From: Anthopleura xanthogrammica
Taxonomy: Eukaryota > Cnidaria > Anthozoa > Actiniaria > Actiniidae
Direction: 5' to 3'
DNA: 64,000 nucleotides
Assembly (NCBI GenBank): GCA_964019055.1
Contig: OZ025219.1
Location: 10,309,388-10,373,387, forward strand
The notes beneath the pieces were generated by a model. The model ran no database searches. It was not told the origin of the DNA and was given only the letters and a program-made list of their open reading frames with translations. This document shows, one piece after another, positions 47,403 through 58,500 of this stretch. The translations under genes and the position numbers were made by a program. Position 1 is the first letter of the stretch. Each line of letters starts with the position of its first letter.

Positions 47403-48900
47403 TTGGATAATAGAGGTATGTAGGTAGTTGCTGTGGGGGGAGGGGGGGGGGAGGTATGTAGCTAGTTGCTGGTAGATAGGTAGGTAGGTAAAGGTAAAGC
47501 GTCGTTATTTTACGTCAGTAGCTCGTAATAGTTGCTGTGGGGGGAGGGGGGGGGAGGTATGTAGCTAGTTGCTGGTAGGTAGGTAGGTAGGACGGTCGGT
47601 AAGTAAAGGTAAAGGTAAAGCGTCCTTATTTTACGTCAGTAGCTCGTAATAGTCTGTGACTAATAAACTTGAGGCCGACGATGCGTTCATTTTACACCCC
47701 TCTCTCTCTCTCCATCAGTGCTCCATTTTACGGGTAATTAAAGCTACACAGAAAAGAAAGAAGTTGAAACAGGGATGCGGAGTCACTGGGAATCGAACTC
47801 GGACCTCTTTCACCGAAGGCCGCGGTGCTGGTAGGTAGGTAGGTAGGTAGGAAGGTAGCTAGGTAGGTAGCTAGGTAGGTAGCTAGGTAGGTAGCTAGGT
47901 AGCTAGGTAGCTAGGTAGCTAGGTAGGTAGGTAGGTAGGTAGGAAGGTAGGAAGGTAGGAAGGTAGGAAGGTAGGAAGGTAGGAAGGTAGGAAGGTAGGA
48001 AGGTAGGTAAGGTAGTTGGGTAGCTAGGTAGGTAGCTAGGTAGGTAGCTAGGTAGGAAGGTAGGAAGGTAGGAAGGTAGGAAGGTAGGAAGGTAGGAAGG
48101 TAGGAAGGTAGGAAGGTAGGAAGGTAGGAAGGTAGGAAGGTAGGAAGGTAGGAAGGTAGGAAGGTAGGAAGGTAGGAAGGTAGGAAGGTAGGAAGGTAGG
48201 AAGGTAGGAAGGTAGGAAGGTAGGAAGGTAGGAAGGTAGGAAGGTAGGAAGGTAGGAAGGTAGGAAGGTAGGAAGGTAGGAAGGTAGGAAGGTAGGAAGG
48301 TAGGAAGGTAGGAAGGTAGGAAGGTAGGAAGGTAGGAAGGTAGGAAGGTAGGAAGGTAGGAAGGTAGGAAGGTAGGAAGGTAGGAAGGTAGGAAGGTAGG
48401 AAGGTAGGTAAGGTAGTTGGGTAGGTAGGTAGGTAGGCAGGCAGGCAGATAGGTGGGTGGGTAGGTAGGTAGGTAGGTAGGTGGGTAGGTAGGTAGATGG
48501 GTAGGTAGTTAGGTAGGTAGGTAGGTAGGTAGGTAGGTAGGTAGGTATGAAGGTAGGTAGGTAGGTAGGTAGGCAGGTAGGTGGGTAGGTAGGTAGCGGG
48601 TAGGTAGGTAGGTAGGTAGTTAGGTAGTTAGGTAGTTAGGTAGGTGGGTAGTTAGGTAGGTAGGTAGGTATAGGTAGGTAGGTAGGTATAGGTAGTTAGG
48701 TAGGTAGGTAGGTAGGTAGGTAGTTAGGTAGTTAGGTAGTTAGATAGTTAGGTAGTTAGGTAGTTAGATAGGTAGGTAGGTATAGGTAGGTAGGTATAGG
48801 TAGGTAGGTATAGGTAGGTAGGTATAGGTAGGTAGGTATAGGTAGGTAGGTATAGGTAGGTAGGTAGGTATAGGTAGGTAGGTAGGAGCTTGGTAGGTTG
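47403..48900. repeat. Complex (GGTA)n / (GGAAGGTA)n satellite, ~1.5 kb
   Basis: A mosaic of GGTA, GGAAGGTA, GCTAGGTA and GGTATA arrays. The longest single block (GGAAGGTA)n runs from about 48,053 to 48,405. Two G-runs with a shared TATGTAGCTAGTTGCTGGTA stretch lie at 47,433-47,575. It occupies the intron that in unit 1 carries AAT repeats. Confidence 0.95.
47765..47828 (-). repeat. tRNA-like fragment
   Basis: Minus strand shows GAGTTCGATTCCC (B-box-like) preceded by GGCCTTCGGTGAAAGAGG. There is no convincing A box or acceptor stem, so this is a degenerate SINE piece. Confidence 0.4.
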
Positions 48901-50124
48901 ATAGGTTGGTAAGCAGGCGGGTAGTAGTTTGGTTACATTGGAGAATTGGTGAAAGATACTTGTGTAGGTAAGTAGGTATTAAGTAAAACTTATTTAGGTC
49001 AGTGGATGAATATATGGAGAGGATTGTCATTTATGGAGAGTAGGAAGGCTGTGGTATGGTAGTTATCTTAGCCCTATTGCTAAGTGCTAAAGACGACAAT
49101 GTTATGGTACGTCCTAACCTTTTCGATTCATTCAGCACCAGTTTCATAAATTTTTTCAAGTAGGGCAGTGAAGGCACTTCGATCTTTTCATTTCCATTCA
49201 GAATATTAGGTGCAAACACTCTATTCAGGTGATTGAGCCAATCAAACTAAATGTAGAATTTTAAAAAAAAAAACGTTTTTACCATGGTATGAAATGGGCA
49301 CACTAGCTGTGTCCAAGGTAAAGAGGTCTATTGAGAGCTAGTAGAACAGAAAAATCATCAATGCCTACCTGAGGAGCCTCTCTTTGAAGGTCATTAATGG
49401 ACATTTTGTAGTAGCGGCGTTTAGCTTTTGCGGGTATCGTTATCTAATGAAGAGAGAATACGAAAGTGAGATCATCTAGTTATGTGCTTAGATACTTTGA
49501 AAGATTAATATTTGTACTGGAATATACATGTCACGCAGGCCTTCAAGTTCATTCACGATCATGTTCACGCACGCACGTAGTAACGTAGAACCTTCACGAA
49601 CGTTTTTCTGTAGAGCTTTTTCTTGCACAAGAACACAATCTCTACCTCCTTCCCTGCTTCCCTTCCTTCCTTCCTTCCTTCCTTCCTTCCCTCCTTCCTT
49701 CGTTCCTTCCTTCCTGCATTCCTACCTTCCTTCCATCCTTCCTTCCTTCAAAAACCTATAACGTATTCTTTTGCTTACCCCTGCAAGTTTGGTTTCAAAG
49801 TCAACGATTCTTTGCGCTTTTTGGGAAACCTCAGTTTGATTCGTAGCACCTAACAACATGACAATATCTTCGATGAACTTCTTGTAGGGTGCAATCTACA
49901 TGAAGATAACAAACATTGTAACGTCAAGTACGAATGAGGTCCATAAGCGCTTAGTTTGAATCACGTATTTAAGATAATTGGTTGGTTAGAGATTGAAGTG
50001 AGTTTTAATTAATGCTGATATAAATTACCTTTGTAATAATGTTATATTTATCCTTAGATAACTTGGGTCCAGCTTGTTCAATCTAAAATAGATAGAATGT
50101 TCAATTCAGATTTTTTTCAATTTG

Positions 50125-50246
50125 AATGGATGGATGGATGGATGGATGGATGGATGGATGGATGGATGGATGGATGGATGGATGGATGGATGGATGGATG
50201 GATGGATGGATGGATGGATGGATGGATGGATGGATGGATGGATGGA
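50125..50246. repeat. (GGAT)n microsatellite, ~30 copies
   Basis: A pure tetranucleotide array in the pseudogene intron, absent from unit 1. Confidence 0.95.
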
Positions 50247-50822
50247 TAAATGGGAGTTGATAGATGGAGAGGATAAACTAATGAATAGAATATGAACGAA
50301 GCAGGCAATGAAATGTATGTTATCTTTTTCGTATTTCAACCGTACGCCTTTTCAATCCGTCTCAACTTGTAAAACTTTCGATATTTATTCTCTAAGAGTT
50401 TCAGTTCAGTCCAGATCATGTGTAAAATCATTTAGCATCATACTGACCTCGTGTTTGGGTCCGGCAGTGACCTGATCGATAGTCCCGCATAAGAACGTAA
50501 AGTTCAAATCAGTAAAGTCCTTTTTTGGTAGTTAAGCTTAGTTTAGGATCCCAAGAGACTCGTATTTAAGTCAAAGAGCTAGAAATTTACATACTAGTTA
50601 CTAAAGCAGTCCAGCGAATGATTGAAGCAAGGAATCGAAGATAAGCTGAATTAACTCACAGAATTGTAAGTAAAATTAATTTTCGGTTGAATTATCGCTT
50701 ATTCCTAGAAGCATAATATTTAACAATTCATTCGACGAAGTCCAGGTGATCATCCGTAAATATTTACAGAGACGTATTCGAGATAAACATTCACTGATGA
50801 TCAGATCCTGAAGTGAATAATT

Positions 50823-51190
50823 GTTTTAGTATCATTTCACAGGGGATAATTCGAAAACATTGATTTATTTCTAAAATGTAGATATTATTCGTATTTTGAA
50901 AGAGGTTCGTATCAACAAATGAAGCGCGCTGATTCTATATTAACCTGGGCCCGGTTGTACGAAGGGTGGATAGCTAGCGCTATCCGACGGACAAATCTTA
51001 TCCAGTGGATAAATTTATTGGATAACAACATCGACTTATCCACTGGATAAGGATTTATCCATCGGATAGCGCTATCCACCCTTCATACAACCAGGTCCTG
51101 TAGATGATTATAGAGAAATATTCGAAAGTTCTCAACCAAATAGCGCGCGCGCGATTTTCTATGATCACCTGATACAATGATACTTAAATG
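50823..51190. mobile_element. MITE (TTTTAGTATCATT ends) with palindromic MITE nested inside
   Basis: TTTTAGTATCATTTCACAGG at the left and TGATCACCTGATACAATGAT at the right are inverted. The CCTGGGCCCGG palindrome (50,944-51,099) is inserted inside. Unit 1 has lost the right ~90 bp. A free copy of the outer element lies at 59,036-59,246. Confidence 0.75.
50944..51099. mobile_element. Palindromic MITE, unit 2 copy
   Basis: Same sequence and site as 36,590-36,745. Confidence 0.85.
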
Positions 51191-52596
51191 ACTTAAATAT
51201 AGATTTCAATTTATAGTTTGACTTTGAGGTTTAATATGAATTCAAGTACAATAATAAGTAAGAAAAAGGTTGAGTTTATTACCTTTATCATGTATTCATC
51301 ATTATTGTGCGCGTTCACAATAACATTAACTGCTAATAATGGCCCTGATGAGGACGTATACTCCCGGTGAATTGTAGCAAGGGCATTCACGAAGCTCCAG
51401 TTCCTTTCATTCCATTATCCAGTCATACTCCACGTACCCAGGTCTTGGATCAGTTGTTTTAAAGGACCATCAGCGACAGCTTCAACAGCAGTCGTGTTCA
51501 AACAAGACTGGTAGAAATCCGATGGTATTCGCATGAGTTGGGTACTTGCAGCTGGGATGTTGTTGATTCCTGTCTCTAACTTATGCTTTAAAATCTCATT
51601 TATCTTGTCTTTAACTTTGGAAAAAGGGATGACGTACGGCTTACCGCTTGGTATAGGATTGTTCTTGATCCATCCTCCACAGACGTATTGATAGAAGTCT
51701 GTACAAGGGTCTGCAGATAGATTCATTGCTGCTTTAATACGTGAGGCTGCCTTGATACACTCCTGGGTCCTACATACTCTACTGCTTGTTGTTCGAGTTT
51801 CTCCATTAGTGTTTCCACTTTCATCAACGTCTTCCATGTCAATCAATCTTGCTTGGAATGTTTCTACGTGTATCAGGAACATCAACAGTGCTATGAACAG
51901 ACGACATACCAATGTTTGTACTAACATAGTCTTTTTTCGACCATTGCCAAAGATCCTCATGATCATAATCTCGTATATATCTTGCTTTCTGCTTCGTGTT
52001 CTCTCCACAGGTTGGTACGATTGTCTTGAATTTCAATATCTTTTGTAGTTTTGTAGAATGGTTAAAAAAAATTTTGATTACCTAATGCTGCTTATATGTT
52101 GGAAGTGGCCACTTCCAAGATTAACCACCATCACATACCTGTCTCTATAAAAAAATTATGTTGCACGTGACGAGATTTGAACTATATGTTTCCTCGTACA
52201 TTTGTTACAGATTTCGAGGTACTTAATGCATAGGATGTACAATTAGAAACCAAGAATATGGAAAAACAGACAAATACTCTGCTTTCAGAGAACTCTTTAA
52301 AGAAACACAACAGTAATGTCATTTTTCAATTGCCCTTTTTTTTTCAAATATGACTCGCGAAAGTTTAAAGACTAAATAAGCAACCTGTAATTAGCCTGGT
52401 ACTTTAGACATCTTTGAGGGAAAAAAAAATAAAAATTTTGACCTGATTTTGAAAGCTCTTTTTAGATCGTCAACTAATGGATAACACTTCTGCTAACTTG
52501 TAATTTGGTTGGTATTAGTTAGTGATAGTATAGTTCATATCTAAGGTCATCTTCATTTTATTTCCCCGAGACAATGAACTCTTATAAAGAAACCAA

Positions 52597-52885
52597 GTCA
52601 CCCAGCTGAGTTGATCGCCTTCCCCGAAAAGAATTATGGGTCATATTTTTTGTTAAGCATTTTTCTCGCATTTTCCGAGTATACAATGTAGACTTTTTCT
52701 TGTTGATTGAAATATAATTCCGCCATGAGTTCGTCTAGCGTTTACGATTAATTTAAAGAAGGAAGAACTCGTATTTCATAAATTCTCTTGGCAGAATAAT
52801 GGGAAATGCTAATCAAAATACAATGTCGAATCCTCGATTCTGATTGGTTGGCCTTGAGTTTGTTCTGAAGGTCAACTCAGCTGGT
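52597..52885. mobile_element. MITE present only in unit 2
   Basis: CAGCTGAGTTGATCGCCTT at the left is mirrored by TGAAGGTCAACTCAGCTG at the right. Unit 1 reads straight through (AAACCCAGTAGCAATG) at about 38,140. Confidence 0.8.
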
Positions 52886-54299
52886 AGTAATGTCATTTTT
52901 ACATTCCACTCAAAATCAAGATGAGGTAACGAAAATGTGACATGTAAGTGGAGTGCTACTTTTGCCATTTTTGGATTAAGAAAAATCGCCCAATATTTGA
53001 CTTAATTTTGAAAATTCCTTGTAGAGCTTTGATTCGACAAAAGGAATGGCACTTGTGTTACTTATATTGCTTGATCTGGTATTATAATTACCCAAAGTTT
53101 ATAGTCTATTTTTATTTTCATTTTGGATAATTTTAAATTCTTACAACACTCGGTAAATTTGAAAAAAATAAGGACATTTGTGGATATGTAATGAGGATTT
53201 TCACACTCCAAAGCATCTCACGAAATGATTTTCACATGTCAGGTACATACTGGTACTACATGGTACTAACCAGCTGATCTGGAATAGACGTACAAATGGT
53301 AGAAAGTAGAAAGTTATTAAAGTTAATATCTGAGATAAATGTAGATTTTTAGGAGAGGTTTTTGGTATTTTGTATACATTTACTGTGATATTCATCATTG
53401 AGTGGAAAAATAAAATAAAGAAATGACTGTTTCTCGAGTCACCGGGCTACTAAGGATGACACCTCTGTTTTGCAAAGTTTCTCAATTCTGATTAGCTAAT
53501 ATTTTTCCTCAGATCAGCTGGAAAGTTTCACTATTCAACACGCAAAGTTACGGGAAATTCCACTAGTCCTTTTACATTCAGTTTTGTAAAAAGCTTATTT
53601 CTTTAAGATAATTTCGGCAATTTCAATTTTTCTTGATTTATTTATTTGCTTTTCGTCAACAATGTCGACGCCTGTTGTTGTTGGGTTGCTGATCATGAAC
53701 AAACATCTAACGAAAAAGTGGGATATTTGCCTCAAGTGTAGGAACAGGTCCACTTCAATGAGTTCTCCTTTCGAAAATGCAAACATTCCGTCAAAACACA
53801 CAACGCTCCAAAAACAAAAGACTTCATATTTTCCACATACATTGGAAAACGCTCTCCAGAAAGGAGATATTTGAAAATGGAGTCGTAAGAGTGCGAGAAA
53901 TTAAAGGGAATAACGAAACCAACTTTAAGTAGCCGCCGTCGATCTTTAACAAACAACATTAACAACAATTATTCTATTTTATACCCAGAATTGTAACTGT
54001 AAAATAAATATGTACAAAATATGATAATTAGTTTAAAATAATAAAGGTACTGGCCCTAACAAATAACTTAAAAGCTAAAAATCAGTTAGAACCAAGTTAC
54101 AGGTATTGATTTAGAAAGAGTAGATGGGGCTTTTACGATTTTCTAGGACAAATTCAGCACACAACACATTGGCACACATACACATGCATGTGTGTTGGCA
54201 ATCCTGATGGAAAATAATTCATTGACGCAAAAAGTTCGGAAAATTAAGTCCTTGAAGTTTTGAATTTCACCAAAATTCAGGAGCGAAAAACTCCGTGGC

Positions 54300-55070
54300 T
54301 GCGCGCGACGAATGACGTATGACGATAAAGAAAGTGAGAAAGTGAGTAAAGTTTTGGGGGTCACATTGTGGAACAACCTTAAGTGGAACAGCAACACACA
54401 GGAAATTATCAATAAAGTGTCTAACGGATGTACAAGATAAGGGTACTGAAACGTGCTGGTGTTTCACCGTCCCACCTCGTCACAATTTACAATGCCTTAG
54501 TCAGCACTGTTTTAGAATACGCCTGTCCCGTGTGGACCAATAGCCCCGGGGTGGGGAGGGGGGGGGGGGATACTCCCTATAATGGACTATACGGGGATAT
54601 ATTTTTTCAGGCCGCACGTATAGAAAAGGGGTGGCATTTTGTGAGATTTTCTTCAAAGGTATATGAAAGGGGTACCTTTTCAGGCATAAAGGTATTAAAA
54701 AGGGGTAACTTTTTGCTGAAATTTGGTATAGAAAAGGGTAAGGGGTCGAGATTCCGGGCGGAGCATCCCCGTATGAAACGACACGAAGTACCCCCCGGGC
54801 CAATAGCCTCCAGCTGTATCTCAATCACGATTTGGAACTCGTCCAGAAACGAGCCGGAGTTCTATTTCGCGTCTAGAGGAAAGGAGGCAGTGTGTTTGCT
54901 CCAGAACCTTTGGCAAGGCCTGTGACCCCGCCTCATGCCTGTTCTTGAATGTCCCGGCACGTCACAGCGAGGTGCACCGCCGCAGTTTGCGTTATGCTCA
55001 CCGCGTTTCCTCGCCGGCTCGGTGCAGGACAGAGCATTTTCAAAATAGTTTTTCCCCCGCAATGGCTTTC
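54300..55070 (+). mobile_element. LINE relic (reverse-transcriptase C-terminus), interrupted
   Basis: Frames encode KVLGVTLWNNLKWNS, then KRAGVSPSHLVTIYNALVS and VLEYACPVWTN, a typical non-LTR ORF2 C-terminal region. After the 254-bp insertion the relic resumes (LQLYLNHDLELVQKRAGVLF-type frame, then a GC-rich tail to ~55,050). Frameshifts and stops make it dead. Confidence 0.8.
54546..54799. mobile_element. 254-bp GC-ended element with 9-bp target duplication
   Basis: CCAATAGCC occurs immediately on both sides (54,537-54,545 and 54,800-54,808). The ends are inverted (CCGGGGTGGGG... and ...CCCCCCGGG). An internal phrase CGGGCGGAGCATCCCCGTAT recurs alone at 55,204-55,223. Confidence 0.85.
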
Positions 55071-55577
55071 AAACAGTTAGCGATATATATTTATATCGAG
55101 TAGATTTCTTAATAGATTCATGTAAATAGTACTTCAATTTTTTAAGCAAATTCAACCCCAATCCTAAGCATATTTAAATATTATATTTTTGTAAATTTAT
55201 TTTCGGGCGGAGCATCCCCGTATGAAAATCTTTCCATTTTTAATTTTGTAAACATGTAATATTTCATTTAGTTCTGCGACTACATGTACATAATAAGCCT
55301 ATTATTATCATTATAAACTTCCGATTCTGCTTCCAACGCGCTTCCGGTCCCAATTCCGACTCCGTTTTCTGGTGATCACTTCGTCATAGGCTGCTTCTGA
55401 CTCCGACTCCGATCTCGTCGCAAATGAAAACCAGGCTTTAAGAACTAAATATTAATTCCACCATGTTGGGTGATAATGAGTATCACGTGACCAGATGCAC
55501 ACTCAAATAAATACGATCTGATGCCAAACACCTGCAGTGAGCTTAATTCATGTCGATAAGTAACTACTGACTTGACG

Positions 55578-58500
55578 ATGCATCCTCAACTTCACAAAAT
55601 TTACAAAACTGCTTATGTTTTCGTCAATCTCTTCAGTCTTGTTGAGATTTCTTTGGGGAATCTAGTGGAAAACTATTATCTCCAAGCGCGAGGTAGATCC
55701 CTTATGAGAGATCCTGTAAGTGGGATAAACTTTGCCGTGTTGAACAAACACCATCAAAAGTACCTTGATGTTTCGGCGTTTCGAGTTCTTCTGGTCAAAG
55801 ATGAAAAGTTGTGTGAGCTGTCTTGTGTGGGAAGCCGTCAGTGTTTCTCGTTCAATTTGGTAGCCGATGGAGGAATGCTACGATGTGAACTTCTTTCAAA
55901 CGACATGTTCAATTCTTCGCAAAAATTCATCAACAAAACAAACTCTGTGCATTTCAGCATTAAGGTAAGAAGCTTTCATTTCCTAAATATATCACTTTTA
56001 AAACATCTAGTTTTATTATCGTCATTTTAATGGATTTTTTCGCTCGATTACTTGATCTTATTTAATGAGGTAAAGTGCTTCATAAACTAAATAAATATAA
56101 GTTTAGAAGTGTATCATAAATAGAAAATTTTGGTCATACTAGTTTCAACCAAAGCTATGGGGACATAACGGTATATGTAATCAAGAAATCATAGGATCAT
56201 ATCCAGAGGAGACCTTCAGTTCCAGTTATCTCGAAAGATAATAAAACTGGAATATTTGGGGAGACAATAATAAGAATTGAAAAATGATAGACTCTCGACT
56301 CAAAGCCGCTAGTGGGGCCTTATTAATTTTCCATGGCAAAATCCACAACACATAAATTGCATGCAGCTGGCGTTTTTCTACACAAAACGTTTTTCTACCC
56401 TGTGTTATCGAGCTAAATTAATCCAATTAAGTTACTATCCCTTAATAAGCATATGTATATAATTTTGCTGTATTCCGTCCAAGAAAAAATTAATGCTGAA
56501 AAGAAAGAAACGAAATCTTTGAGGACCGGAGCTATTTTCAAAACACCTGCTTTCTTAACTTTTAGTAACTCTAATATAAGGTAGATAAAAGAAAGATAAA
56601 AAACCGTGCGTTATCGAGAAATTATATCATAAATAGAAAATTTTGGTCATACTAGTTTCAACCATAGCTATGGGGACATAACGGTATATGTAATCAAGAA
56701 ATCATAGGATCATATCCAGAGAAGACCTTCAGTTCCAGTTATCTCGAAAGATAATAAAACTGGAATATTTGGGGAGACAATAATAAGAATTGAATAATGA
56801 TAGACTCTCAACTCAAAGCCGCTAGTGGGGCCTTATTAATTTTCCATGGCAAAATCCACAACACATAAATTGCATGCAGCTGGCGTTTTTCTACACAAAA
56901 CGTTTCTCTACCCTGTGTTATCGAGCTAAATTAATCCAATTAAGTTACTATCCCTTAATAAGCCATATGTATATAATTTTGTTGTATTCCGTCCAAGAAA
57001 AAATTAATGCTGAAAAGAAAGAAACGAAATCTTTGAGGACCGGAGCTATTTTCAAAACACCTGCTTTCTTAACTTTTAGTAACTCTAATATAAGGTAGAT
57101 AAAAGAAAGATAAAAAACCGTGCGTTATCGAGAAATTATATCATAAATAGAAAATGTTGGTCATACTAGATCATAGATCATACTCTGTCCTGGAAGGACC
57201 ATGTCGAGTACATCGGTAATAAAATCTCGTCTAGACTGGGTATACTCCGCCGAGCACGAAAGGTTCTGCCTAGATCTACCTGTATTATGTTGTATAATAC
57301 CTTAGTTTTGCCATTGTTTGACTATTGCGCGCCAGTCTGGGACAGCCGTGGCAACGGAAGTAAAGCTTATCTGGACAAGCTGAACAGGCGTGCTGCCTGT
57401 ATCATTGAAGGACGATCTCTCGGAGCCGATGAGCTGAAACCTACGCTAAGCTGGCCCAGCCTTGAAGCGCGCAGACAATATCTGAAATGTTTACTGGTTT
57501 ACAAATGCCTCCATGGTATGGCACCAGTTTACTTGCTGTCCGAATTCAAACATGTGCATGAAATCCACAATTATAATACCAGAGGCCGTAATATGCTGCG
57601 CCCACCGCTCGCGCGCACTTCTAAGTATCAGGGCTCTTTTAGGATTAGTGGGGTTCGGGCATATAATGCCCTTCCTCGTAGTCTTAGAGAAGTTGACTCA
57701 CTCAAGGAATTTAAACTTAAGCTCAAACGCCATCTTAAGAATATGAACTAACTAGGGGTAGGCAGGGGTGGGATTTTAAGTGACATAAGGGATTGTCTGA
57801 TTATGGACTAACTGTTGTTAAGTAATTTATTACGTAATTGTAAAGTTCGTGTTTTCGTGCTCGTGATATGTAAACTAGTTATGTTACATCAGGCCTCCTT
57901 TTAAACTAGCTGTTGCTAAATAGGATATGCCTGTATAAATATTGATTTAAATAAAAAATAAAACTAGTTTCAACCAAAGCTATGGGGACATAACGGTATA
58001 TGTAATCAAGAAATCATAGGATCATATCCAGAGGAGACCTTCAGTTCCAGTTATCACGAAAGATAATAAAACTGGAATATTTGGGGAGACAATAATAAGA
58101 ATTGAATAATGATAGACTCTCGACTCAAAGCCGCTAGTGGGGCCAACACATAAATTGCATGCAGCTGGCGTTTTTCTACACAAAACGTTTCTCTACCCTG
58201 TATTATCGAGCTAAATTAATCCGATTAAGTTACTCTCCCTTAATTTGCATATGTATATAATTTTGCTGTATTCCGTCCAAGAAAAAATTATGCTGAAAAG
58301 AAAGAATCCCTAAAACTTTGACACTTTTGCGATATATATACATATATATTATATATATCTGGATGTGTCTATTCTGCTCAATACATTGAAATGTAGAGCG
58401 TTATAGATTATAGATTGTAGATAGATCAAAGACAAGACATCATCATGATGTCTTGTCTTTGATCTATCTACAATCTATAATCTATATATTACATATATAT

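Larger units (their letters stand above)
41778..51966 (-). pseudogene. M13 metallopeptidase pseudogene (second copy)
   Basis: All 17 exons of the unit 1 gene can be found: 51966-51283, 50082-50029, 49895-49779, 49443-49369, 49246-49119, 47310-47076, 46536-46438, 46348-~46284, 45957-45854, 45140-45079, 44954-44900, 44416-44349, 44179-43869 (with insertion), 43297-43232, 42841-42743, 42505-42429, 41898-41778. Three independent lesions break it. A GAA to TAA nonsense codon lies at 51,415-51,417 in exon 1. A 180-bp retroelement tail at 43,917-44,096 in exon 13 brings in a stop. A 23-bp deletion at ~46,283 removes the end of exon 8 and its splice donor. Elsewhere it keeps HEITH, ENIAD and VNAFY, so decay looks recent. 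A transcript could still be made, but at most a truncated N-terminal fragment of about 184 residues. Confidence 0.93.
41553..54141. repeat. Segmental duplication, unit 2 (12.6 kb)
   Basis: Direct-orientation copy of 25,501-38,856. It lacks the 1.55-kb block and the long TGAA tract of unit 1. It has extra insertions at 43,917-44,096, 45,222-45,473, 46,558-46,834 and 52,597-52,885, and much longer GAGGGA and GGTA-type arrays. Confidence 0.95.
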
